Origin: Erythroxylum novogranatense
Taxonomy: Eukaryota > Streptophyta > Magnoliopsida > Malpighiales > Erythroxylaceae
DNA: 64,000 bases
Assembly: GCA_029891385.1 (NCBI GenBank)
Contig: CM057235.1
Coordinates: 12,674,001 to 12,738,000, forward strand
Reading direction: 5' to 3'
The notes under the pieces are model-generated. The model worked only from the letters and a program-made list of their open reading frames with translations, was not told the origin of the DNA and searched no databases. Positions within the stretch are counted from its first letter, which is position 1, and every line of letters begins with the position of its first letter. Shown piece by piece: positions 35,801 to 47,800 of this stretch. Position numbers and translations under genes: made by a program.

Positions 35801-38800
35801 CCTTCCAATAGGTGCTAAAATCCAAGAGATTATTTGAGCATCCTTTGCCTCCCATTGGCTAAGTTCCTTATCATCTTTAGGAGTAGAAGGCCCATTGGCT
35901 AAGTTCCTTATCATCTTTAGGAGTAGAAGGCCGTCAATGTGACCCAAAGCTGCTTCCCTTTTAGAAACATTTTGAGTTGAAATTCCCATGTTGCATAATT
36001 CTTTCTTGAAAATTTGATAACCGACATCTTTATAAATATTTTTCCAAAAATATTCTTGTAGCCATTCTTAAAAAATTCAAATCTAGAAATCTTAATGCAA
36101 GACTTAACCACAAGATCAAAAGAAATCTCAAAGCAAAGTTGTTGATTAAAAAATTAAACCAAAATGAAAATGAAATAAAAAACTTCGAAGGATAGAAGTG
36201 AAGCTCTAATACCATTACAATTTTGGGTAAATGTCTAAATTCCCTCATGAGAATCCTTTCAATTAAAAAAGAATTGGCATACATATAATCTATTTTTGGT
36301 AAGAATACACTCATACTAATTACTATCTTCTATTATAATAAACTAATTATGGTAGAATGAATCTCGTAATCTTAACCATATTTTTTGCCATAATCTTTGC
36401 ATTAAGATCCATAATTTTTGCTATTAATAATTCTTCGGTTGATGCACTTTCAAGAATTTCTAGAAGATATATTTCACTAGTTGTACCTTAGGTGCAAACT
36501 AAATTATAAGCAAAAATAAAAAACTGTTAGTTTGGTGATCCTACCCTTCATGAAATGTTGCTAAAATTTCAACAAGGGAAAGTGCATTCACTCTTCTCAA
36601 CTCTAGGATTGCATTCACTCTCCTCAACTCTAGGATGGGATATTGATGTGGAAGGACAGAATTGTGGTTTGCTATGACCCTACTCTAAGAAGCACAATTG
36701 CAACTATGATGAACATTGAAGTAAGTGGTGATCACTGGGGTGTCTCCCTTACACTCAAAAGACTACAATCAATGTTTTGTTAGAAGGGTCTCCAGAAGGA
36801 TGTGAGGAATTTTATCAAAGTATGCCAAACTTGCAAAATCAATAAATATCAAACAATTGCTTCATTGACTTCTCTAGCCTTTACCAATTCCAAATTAGTG
36901 TAGGACCAAGGTTAGTAAATCATTGAAGGACTACCCAAGTCTAAAGGCTATGATGTGATTTTGGTTGTTGTTGACAAACTTGTTAAATATGAAAATTTCA
37001 TTGCTTTATCACATGCCTATATAGTTGAATAAATAGCTCAATTGTTTCTAGTTCATGTTTAAAACTTCATGCAATGCCAAGTGCTATATTAAGTGATAGG
37101 TATCCCATAATTCTTAGCAATTTATGGCAAGAATTTTATAGTCTAAAAGGTTAAATTGCACTTGTCTATAACCTATCATTCACAAATTGACTGATAGATA
37201 GAGGTGTTGAGTCACATGTTGTAGACCTACCTTCATTGTATGACTGGCAATCTTCCTCACAATTAGGGGTGAGCATTATTCGGGCCGGCCCGTAAAGAAA
37301 TTACCTAATTGGTAATTGGTCGGCCGGATATTACCAATTTTTTCGGCCGGACGGTAACTTCGAAAAATTTCGGGCTGGCCCGATTACCCGAATTAGGTTT
37401 AAAAAAATTATGAAATAGGGTAATTAGGATAATTCGTAAATCGGTAGGGATAATTCGATAAATCGGGTAAAATCGGGCTGGGTAAATAAGCAATTCGTAA
37501 ATCGGTAGGTAAATTAGGGTAATTGAAAATTCGGGTTCGGCCGGTAAGAGAAAAAAATTGATAATTGGTAGGGCCGAATAAAGGAAAATCCGGCCCGAAC
37601 TACCCGAATGCTCACCCCTACTCACAATTGGTTCATATCATTAGCTTTAGCAAAGTGGTGGTACCACCCATCATTCATCCTCTAACTCAACTCCATTCAA
37701 AATTTTTATGAATTTCCTCCATTGGTGCACATTCCATAGTTTGCTATAGATCATGCATTACACGACAAGGAAGTCAATTTGCAAGTAACCAACTTCCACT
37801 TGGATTGTGCACAAAATTGAATGCATATGCAAGCTAATAAGGATAGATCATATCATAAATTTCAAATTGGTGGCATTCTACTTAAAGTTATAGCCTAGCA
37901 TCAAGATATTATGGACCATAAAAGATCATTGACAGAATTGGCATGATTGTCTACAAGTTGGAGCTGCCAACAAGATCTTTAATACACAATGTCTTCCACA
38001 TCTTGCAACTTAAAAATGAGTGACAAATATTTTCAATGTTTCTTCAACACTTCTAAAAATCTCAATACCAGTTGACATCTTCGGGTGGCCATAATTGATA
38101 GGAAGTTGCTCAAAAGATTAAATAAGCCCATAACCCAAGTGTTGGCTCAGTGGTCCAATTCTATTGAAGAAAGCAATATGGGAATTCTTATATACATTAT
38201 AAATGTATTTTCCTAGACTAAACCATGGGGACAAGGTACAACAACCTTGACATTGAAAAATAATTGTGATAGAAAGTTCATAGGATGTAGAAGCAATTGC
38301 TAAAAAAAATGTCAAAACTAATTCAGCAATCACTAAAAACTGTTAACCATCAACAATCAAGATCATCATATGCATTTTTTGTTTTTTGTAAAGCAAGATA
38401 TTTTATTGAATTATGTGTGAATTAGAGCTTATTTGCTCTATATCTCTTTATTAGAAACTACAGTATATATATACACGAATAGGGTTTACAGAATAAGGTA
38501 GAATATTTGTACAGATATGAAAATATAATCCTAGGACACTATATCTCTATAAGATACTGCTATCTAATATGATCTGATTATGATCAGGTCATAATATTAT
38601 GAGATATACATTCCTTTGACCACACTCCCCCTCAAGTTGGATCATAGATATCTATCATGTTCAACTTGCTTATACACTCTTCAAATGCTTCCTTTGGTAA
38701 ACACATCAGTTGTCTGCTTCTTTGTTGGAATATAAGTTAGGCATATTGTCGCATCTTCTATCCTCTCTTTGATGAAATGTCGACCAACCTCAACATATTT

Positions 38801-41800
38801 TGTTCTCTCATGATGGACTGGATTGTGTGCCATGCTTAGGGCTACCTTGATAGCACAATAGTGTTTTATAGGTATCTCAAACCCGATTCCCAATTCTACC
38901 GATACTCTCTTTAACCAAAGATTTTCACACATCCCTTTTGCAACAGCTCTTAGTTCAGCTTCAACACTACTCTTGGCTACCACCTTTTGCTTCTTACTTT
39001 GCCAACTAACCAAATTTCCCCACACAAAAGTACAACATCTAGTGGTTGATCGTCTATCCTCTTCTGAACTTGCCCAATCTAAATCAGTATATATTTCAAT
39101 TGTTTTTTGATCCCCTTTCTTGAATAACAACCCTTTTCTTGGAGTACCTTTTAGACACCGTAGGATCTTATAGACTGCCTCCAAATGCTTTCTCCTTGGT
39201 GCATGCATATAGCGACTAACAACACTCACTGCAAAAGCAATATATGGCCTAGTATGAGACAAATAAATTAGTCTTCCTACTAGTATTTGATACTATTCAC
39301 GATTGACAAGTTATCATGTTCATCCCCAAATTTTGTACTGTCAATAGGAGTAGTGTGTTAGGACCCTTAGTCATAGATCGAGTCACAGGACGATGCACAG
39401 AGTAATCTTACAACTCTGTGATATCCCTGTTCTTGTTAGAATTCTTTTTTCTGCCTATTTTGGAAGAAGAAAAGAAATTCGGCTCTAAGGGAGACCGAAA
39501 CCTTGGACTTCGTTAGAGAGAGCTCCAAACCTCTAATTTGATAAAATATGACTTGCCGCTTTATTCATAAAATAACCCTTATATAGGCGATGTTCACATA
39601 GGAAAAGGAAATAAGAAAACCCTAACTAATATGATTTCCTAGAGTAATAAGGAAACTAGTAATATGTTTCCAATAATAAACCTAAAACCTTTTAAGCAAT
39701 TTTAGATAAAACTTGCAACCTAACTAACATAATTTGCGGCTGTATATCTGGCCTATAAAAACGTCCACAACATTACCCCCCTCTTGCGAAAGAGCTTGTC
39801 CTCAAGCTCAAAGGAAGAAAATTATTCTTTGGAATAAACGACGTCTTCCCAGTAGCATCCGATTCTCGAAATCCTTCCCATCGCACTAATATCTCCTTGG
39901 TACCTCGATTCAAGCGGCCACGAAGGACTTTAAGAGGAATAGGGACAACCCGACCATCATCTGTAGGAGGCAAGGAAGTAATGAAGCGGCGAGATTCCTT
40001 GAAGGCCTTGAAGGGAGACATGGAAAACTTTATGAAGGCGGTGGTAGGAGGCAAATCTAGCTCATAAGCAACCTGTCCAATGCGACGCAACACCAGAAAT
40101 GGACCATAAAAGCGAGGAGACAGCTTATTATAAGCGTTCAACGACATCGAGCGCTGTTTATAGGGATGCAAACGAAGCCAAACCCAATCTCCAACTGTAA
40201 ATTCCACATCACGATGCCCTCGATCATAGTAATCTTTCATTCTTTCTTTGAGTGACAGCAAACGCTCCGAATCTCCTTCATAGAGCATCCGTTGTAGTAA
40301 AACATTATCAATCGCATCCACCTTTGTAGAGCCAGCAACATAGGAAAGCAAACGAGGTGGATCACGACCATAAACCACTTTAAAAGGAGTGGTCTGAAGC
40401 GATGAGTGGAAGGAAGTGTTGTAACAAAATTCAGCCCATGGTATCCATTCAACCAATTTCAAGGATAATCACCCACAAAACAACGAAGATACATTTCCAC
40501 AGTTCGATTCACAACCTCCGTTTGCCCATCAGTCTGTGGATGATAAGCAGACGAGAATTGCAACTTAGAGCCTTGAAGGCGAAATAATTCTGTCCAAAAA
40601 GTGCTAGTGAAGACCACATCCCGATCACAAGTAATGGTCTCCTAATGCCATGCAAGCGGACAATCTGCTCAAAGAAGACTTGCATACCACCCGCACAAAT
40701 TGTGTAGGATGAGCTAAAGGAATGAAATGGGCATACTTCGAAAATCGATCCACCACGACGAACAAAACAGTTTTGCCACAAGATTTCAGTAAACCATCAA
40801 TAAAATCTATAGAAACATCAGCCCAAACCTGTGTGGGTAACTGAAGAGGTTGTAACAACCCAGCAGGACTTAAATGCTCTGATTTATTACGTTGACAAAT
40901 AGGACAATCGGAAACATAAGTGGTGACATCAGCTTTCATACCGATCCAATGGAAATCACTACGAAGGCGGTGTAAAGTCTTCTGAATTCCTTCATGAAAG
41001 CTATCATGGTAGGCAGCCAAGATGGTGGCAATCCAAGCAGATTTTTGTGGCAAGTAAACCCGGTTTTTGAACAATAGCAACCCATCTAAAATCTCCCAAT
41101 CCGAACCTAACTCCCCTTTGAGGACTTGATTCCGCAGCCCTTGTAGATCCTCGAAGTGGACAAATTTGCTCGGATAAATTCAATCAACGAACTCCGGGGT
41201 CCACTGATGGCACACAAAATTGGTTCCTCCGAAAAACGACGCGACAGTGCATCAGCCGCTCGATTAAGGGCTCCAGGCTTGTATTCAACTGAAAAATTAT
41301 ATCCCATAAGTTTACTCAACCAATGTTGTTGAGGTGGAGTAGATAGTTTCTGCTCTAACAAATATTTGAGACTATAATGGTGATGCGGATAAGAAAAGAA
41401 TGTCCCCATAAATAAGGGCGCCGGTGTTGAACCGCTTTAGCCAATCCAATTAACTCCCTCTCATATCGCCAACTTCGGTGTCTTGTTGCTAATTGTCGGC
41501 TAAAGAACGCAATCGGATGCCCATCTTGTTGCAAAACTGCTCCAATGCCTCCTCCTGAAGCATCACATTCTACTACAAAACCTTTATCAAAATCGGTAGC
41601 TGAAGAACAGTGCACTAGATAAAGCTTGTTTAAGCTTATCAAATGCATGCAAAGCTGCTTCACTCCACGTAAAAGAATTCTTCTTCAACATGCTAGTTAA
41701 TGGGGCTGCCAATTGCCCATAATCCCGTACAAATTTTCTGTAGTAACCTGTGAGGCCTAAGAACCCACGTAAGGATGTTAGAGATTGTGGCTGGGGCCAA

Positions 41801-44800
41801 TCAATAATAGCTTGCACCTTGCTAGTGTCCACTCCAACTCCTGATCCTGATATGATGTGGCTTAAATATGTCACTGAAGTTGTGCCAAAAGAACATTTGG
41901 AACGTTTCAAAAACAATTTATGTGCGCGGAGTAACTCGAACACTTTTCTCACATGTTCTAAATGGCTTTCCCAATCCTTGCTATAAATCAAGATATCATC
42001 AAAGAAAACGAGGACAAATTGACGTAAAAAGTCATGGAATACCTCGTTCATTAGTGCTTGGAAAGTAGACGGAGCATTGGTTAGCCCAAAGGGCATAACT
42101 AAAAACTCGAAATGTCCATGGTGAGTACGAAATGCTGTCTTTTCCACATCCTCCCAGTTCATTCTGACTTGATAATAACCCGACTTCAAATCCAACTTAG
42201 TAAAGAAGCAGGCTCCATGCAACTCATCCAAAAGTTCATCAACCACTGGTATAGGAAATTTATCCTTGACAGTCTTTGCATTCAATTCACGATAGTCTAT
42301 GCAAAGTCTCCAAGATCCATCTTGTTTCGGTACTAGTAAAACTGGCGAAGAGAATGGATTCGGCCTTGTTGGAGCATCGCTGTACACTGAGTCTCAATCT
42401 CGTTCTTTTGTCGATGTGGATAACGGTACGGACGTACAACCACAGGTGCTGATTTCGGAAGTAAACAAATCCTATGATCACAATGTCGAAGAGGAGGTAA
42501 TCCAGTTGGATCCTGAAACAAATCGTCAAACTCACCAAGGAGGTTTTCCATCCTCTTATCTGCCTCTAAATCTTTATCTAAGGCATACAAACTCTTGCTT
42601 CCATTCCGTTGCAGGCCCTGTAACATAATTGCCTTCCCCTCCATCGAAAAAGACATGGTAAGAGCAGAAAAGTCCCATAAAATTGGCCCCAAAGTTTGCA
42701 GTCATTTAACCCCCAAAACAATATCAAAACCATCCAACGGAATCACATAAAAATCAGCAAAGAAATTATGACCATCAATAGAAAATGTTATCCGCATACA
42801 AACCCCTAGACTCTGCACCTTGTCTCCATTGTGCCCGAGACTCGTGTGTTTGGCAATTTTCGAAATTGGATTGCCAATTGTTTAACCGCTGTTGTGCTAA
42901 TGAAGTTGTGAGTGCTTCCTGAATCGATCAATCCTAGCGCTGGCTACTCTTTAATTAACATTTGTACCTACATAGTTCGAGCATGTACCTGTCCCGTAAC
43001 AGCATATAATGAAATTTCTGGAGCTGGTTCTGCTTCTTCTAAGGTGTTATCATTATCCCCATCATCCAATTCTACCCAAAAAAGCCTCTTACATTGATGT
43101 GTTGCAGAGTAAGGCTCATCACAATTATAACACAAGCCTTTGGACCTTCTTTCCGCCATCTCCGCTCGAGACAACCTCTTGATAAAAGCGAACTTGAAGC
43201 AAAAGAAGCTGCTGTACGAAATTTGAGATCCTTGCTTGGGAACCCGTTCCGTGCTTGCACTCATCTGGTAGTCGCCACAAACCCTACGGTTATTGTTATT
43301 TTTTGCAGTGGTGTTTTGCTCATATGCCCTTGCTAAACTCATGGCGGAGGACAAATCGGTGGTTTCTAAAGTTGAGCGTCCAACCGAATGGAATCATCCA
43401 ACCCGGCAATGAATAAGCTGCGTGAAGGTGATCCGGTATGGTTTCGTTTGCGTGCCAATTTTTCTGGAATTGCTTCGATATTGCTCAATGGATCCCGTCA
43501 TTTAAGGGTAACCAAATCCCGATTGGATTCTTGCTCTCTGGAGGACCAAATCTCTGAAAGCAATATTTGAGAAAATCAGCCCAAGACATAGTGCCTTTAG
43601 ATTTACGGAGTTGGTAAAACCACATCGTGCTTCTCCTAAAAGGTGGAATCCAACTAATCCAACCTTTTCTACCTCCGTATATTCGATTTTCAAAAATTGC
43701 TCACAACGATGTGCCCAAATTAAAGGATCTTAGAACCATCATAGGTCGGAAAGTCCAATTTAACATATCGGGAACCGAGAGATGTGTAAGTTCTGGTGAG
43801 AGTGATTACCTTCAGTACCACCAGAATTTTTAGGTTGGGTTGAATGTTCTCTAGCGAGTCTCTCCATTATTTACCTCATTGCTTTGGTGGGACGTGATTG
43901 GACAAGTCCGATCCTGTGATTGCTTGCAATAGCTTGGATAACTTCTCGCCGATTCATTTGCTCCATAGTGAGAGTTTCGCATCCACACGATCTCTTTCCT
44001 CCTTTAAGCGGGCATTGATATCATCGTCCATAGTGATAGGCTCTGATACCAAATTGTTAGGACCCTTCGTCATAGATCGAGTCACAGGACGATGCACAGA
44101 GTAATCTTGCAACTCTGTGATATCCCTGTTCTTGTTAGAATTCTTCTTTCTGCCTATTTTGGAAGAAGAAAAGAAATTCGGCTCTAAGGGAGACCGAAAC
44201 CTTGGACCTCGTTAGAGAGAGCTCCAAACCTCTATTTTGATAAAATATGACTTGCCGCTTTATTCATAAAATAACCCTTATATAGGCGATGTTCACATAG
44301 GAAAAGGAAATAAGAAAACCCTAACTAATATGATTTCCTGTTCACATAGGAAAAGGAAATAAGAAAACCCTAACTAATATGATTTCCTAGAGTAATAAGG
44401 AAACTAGTAATATGTTTCCAATAATAAACCTAAAACCTTTTAAGCAATTTTAGATAAAACTTGCAACCTAACTAACATAATTTGCGGCTGTATTTCTGGC
44501 CTATAAAAACGTCCACAACATAGTGCTTGGTTTGCATCCTAACATTCCAGTCTCTCTTAAGAGATCAAGAATGTACTTTCTTTGTGAGATGTAAACTCCC
44601 TTCTTTGATCTTGCTACTTCCATGCCCAGAAAATACTTCTTTCTCCTAAGTCTTTAACTTCAAATTCTTTCTTCAAAGCTGTCTTAAGTCTTGTGATTTC
44701 CTCTGCATCATCACCAGTTAAGATAATCTCATCAACATACACAATCAAAATTGTCTTCTTACCTTCTCTACTTCTGAAAAACATTGTATGATCTGACTGT

Positions 44801-47800
44801 GCTTGTGTGTATCCTTCTGCTTTTAAGGACTTTGACAAATCTCTCGAACCAAGCTCATGGTGATTGCTTTAGTCCATATAGAGATTTTCTTAGTCTACAC
44901 ACTTCGTTTCCTCCTTCCTCATCAAACCCTGGAGGAAGTTTCATATACACTTCTTCCTTTAGTTGTCCATTCAAGAAGGCGTTTTTGATATCAAGTTACT
45001 AAAGTGGCCAGTCAAGGTTAATAGCTACAGATAACAATAATCTTATAGTATTTAGCTCGGCCACAGGTGCAAATGTTTCCTTGTAGTCCATCCCATAGGT
45101 CTGAGTATAGCCTTTAGCTACCAATCTCGCCTTATACCTCTCAATGGTGCTATCAGCCCTATATTTGACTGTTAATATCCACATACACCCCACGGGTTTC
45201 TTTCCTTTTGGCAGATCAACTTCTTCCCATGTTTCATTCTTTCCAAGCGCCCTTATTTCTTCGAAAACAGCTTCTCTCCATTCTGGAACTTTAAGAGCTT
45301 CTTGAACATTTTTTGAAATATCAATTCTATCCAGATTAGCGATAAAAGCTTTATATTGAGAAGATAGAGCTTCATAAGAGACAAACCTCTCAATTAGATG
45401 CGTAGTACATGATATAGACTTCTTCCTTAAGGCAATTGGCCATTCTAAATCTGTGTTGTCTCCTTAATCCTCACTGTTCTAAATTTCTTTGGTAGGGACC
45501 TACACTGGTTCAAAAATTGGCATAGCTTTAGGGATAGGAAGTGTATTGCTTGCTTTCTTCCTCCGAAAATACACCTTGAGTGTATGATCAGGTATAGCTG
45601 TTTTTGTATTAGGATTTGTCACTATAGGAGATGACATAGGCACTAGGATGGGTTCAAGAACAGATATTGGTTCAGGTATCACCCCCAAACTCACTCCAAT
45701 ACTCCCCCTGAATCGAAGACTTAGGATAGAAGAAATATGTCTCAGAAAAAGAGACATCACAGCTAACAAACAACCTTTTTGAGATAGGATCATAGCATTT
45801 ATACCCCTTTTGTGTAGCAGAATATCTTAGAAACAATCATTTTTTGGCCCTTGGATCAAGTTTATTGTGTGAAAAACTGTGAAGGAAGGTTGTGCACCTG
45901 AAAACTCTTAAAGGAAGGTTAGTTTCAAGATGAGTGGTAGTGTAGGTTTCTTGAAATTTTTGAAGTGGTTTTTTGAAGGAAAGAACACGACTAGGCATTC
46001 TAGTAATAAGACAGGTAACAATAAGAAGAACATCCCCCAAAAATATTTTGGAACATTACTAGTGAACATCAAGGCCCTGGCTACCTCAAGAAGATGTCTA
46101 TTTTTCCTTTCCGCAATCCCATTTTGTTGAGGACTATTGACACAAGTATTTTGGTGGACAATTCCATGTTTTTGAAAGAATGTATGGAAATGTTGATTAA
46201 AGTATTCAGTACCATTGTCAGTATGAAGGATTTGAATACTAGTTTGGAATTGATTCTTTATCATTTGATAAAAATTGATGAATACAATAGAGGTTTCAGC
46301 TTCATCTTTCAAGAGAAACACCCCACACAAACGAGTATGGTTATCAATGAATGTAATGAACCATTTGGAATTGGTTCTATTAGGAACACGAGATGGACCC
46401 AAAGATCACTATAGATAAGTGAGAACGGTTTTGTGGGTTTGTATTTGGACCTTGTAAAAGAACTTCTTTGATGTTTAGCAAATTCACAAGCGTCACAATG
46501 AACACAAAGATCTTTATTTATTGAGATATTTGGAAATAATCGTAACATATATTAAGAGTTTAGGTGCCTTAACCTCTTATGCCATAACAATAGTTCACCA
46601 GTCTTAGGAACAATCACACTATTACCCGTGCTATAAGGAGTAGGCTGTCTTTCTTCATCTTCAAAGTAGTACACTCCATCTACCTCTTTAGCACTGCCAA
46701 TCATCTTCCCTGATAACAGGTCCTATATAACACAATGAGTAAGGGAAAAATGAGTACTACAATTAGCTTCTTTTGTCAATTTACTGACTGACAAAAGATT
46801 GTATTCCAAATTAGGGATATGCAGAACAGAATTTAGTTTCATAGAATCTGTTACTTTGATATCTCCTTTTCCTACAACTAAGGAGGAATCACCATTTGCT
46901 ATCTTAACTTTTTCAAGTCCAGCAAACGGAACATATGAATAAAACATATTAAAATCATCTGTCATATGATCCAAAGCTCTAGAATCAACTATCCACTTCT
47001 TCCTACGGCATAAGGATAAAAAAGCTTTTATGATATTACCTCTCATAGTAGCATTAGCAAATGCGCTTGCCTTCTATTGGTTGCTGTCACTTCGAAGGTT
47101 CTGTAGTACTTCCAATAGTTTCCCTAGTGAAATATTCAGCTCACCTCCTTGTTTCTGACTACCTTCAGATTTTTCTGTTCCTCCCTCACTAGATACTTGA
47201 TAGCCTCAGTTTCTTTTCCCTTTTTTGGTTTCCAATCTAGAGGCTTTCCACGAATGTCCTAGCATGTATCTTTGGTGTGGCCACTTTGTTTACAATGCTC
47301 AAACCACTTCTTTAAATGAATGTCCCAGCATGTATCTTTGGTATGGCCACTTTGTTTACAATGCTCACACCACTTCTTATGATTCTTCTTATTGGATTCA
47401 CCACTTGATAAAAGGGCAGAAGCTTCATTCATAGATACTGGAGTTACACTTAGTGCTTCTTTCGGTTCCTCTTTTAGCATGATTTTCCTCCTTGCTGCTT
47501 GCCTCCTAACTTCAAAAAATACTTCCTTAGCTGTAGGCAAAGGCATTCTACTTAAGATTCTTCCACGAACATCATCCAAGTTTTTATTGAGACCAGCCAA
47601 AAATTCAAAAACTCTCTCCTTTTCAATTTTCTGGTTGTACATCACTGCATCTTCCTTGCACCTCCACTTTTCATCTGACAACAGGTCAAGTTCATGCCAC
47701 AATGCTATCATTTCAACCCAATATTCTATAACTTCTCTGTCACCTTGCTTCATTTGCCACAACCTTGTTTTTATCTCATAAATCTGTGATCCATCCTCTT

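Larger units (their letters stand above)
33328..36111 (-). pseudogene. Copia gag-PR-integrase remnant
   Basis: Gag: '[20 protein letters not shown]' (36111-35917) and '[20 protein letters not shown]' (35702-35989), the UBN2-type gag of copia. Integrase: '[10 protein letters not shown]' and 'HSDVWGI' (34539-34225), then '[20 protein letters not shown]' (34264-34007), with the second catalytic Asp in DNGGEY. The end at 33513-33328 encodes '[16 protein letters not shown]' and '[14 protein letters not shown]', the linker just before RT. Many frameshifts and stops; a 40-bp direct duplication lies in gag. The catalytic Glu region and RT are not recognisable. Confidence 0.78.
33300..36330 (-). mobile_element. 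Truncated Ty1/copia element in host intron
   Basis: Minus-strand order from 36111 down: gag, zinc-knuckle/protease region, GAG-pre-integrase, integrase, and the linker before RT. RT and RNase H are missing, and no LTR pair is visible. It is in the same orientation as the host gene and holds a hAT miniature element at 35066-35265. Confidence 0.78.
39356..44520 (-). mobile_element. Nested chromovirus gypsy element, TSD TAGTG
   Basis: LTRs 39356-39772 and 44055-44520; perfect duplication TAGTG at 39351-39355 and 44521-44525. The PBS next to the 5' LTR is at 44041-44052 (minus TTGGTATCAGAG) and the purine tract next to the 3' LTR is at 39773-39787 (minus AAGAGGGGGGTAA). Gag, protease, RT, RNase H, integrase and a C-terminal chromodomain-like tail follow on the minus strand. 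About six mismatches between LTRs (by eye, excluding one duplication) indicate a recent insertion, yet pol has several frameshifts. Confidence 0.93.

Noticed and set aside
42299..42628. 109-codon plus-strand ORF
   Set aside because: Shadow of the minus-strand gypsy pol in the same place.
47392..47781. 129-codon plus-strand ORF
   Set aside because: Shadow of copia gag on the minus strand, which has clear gag and zinc-knuckle motifs.
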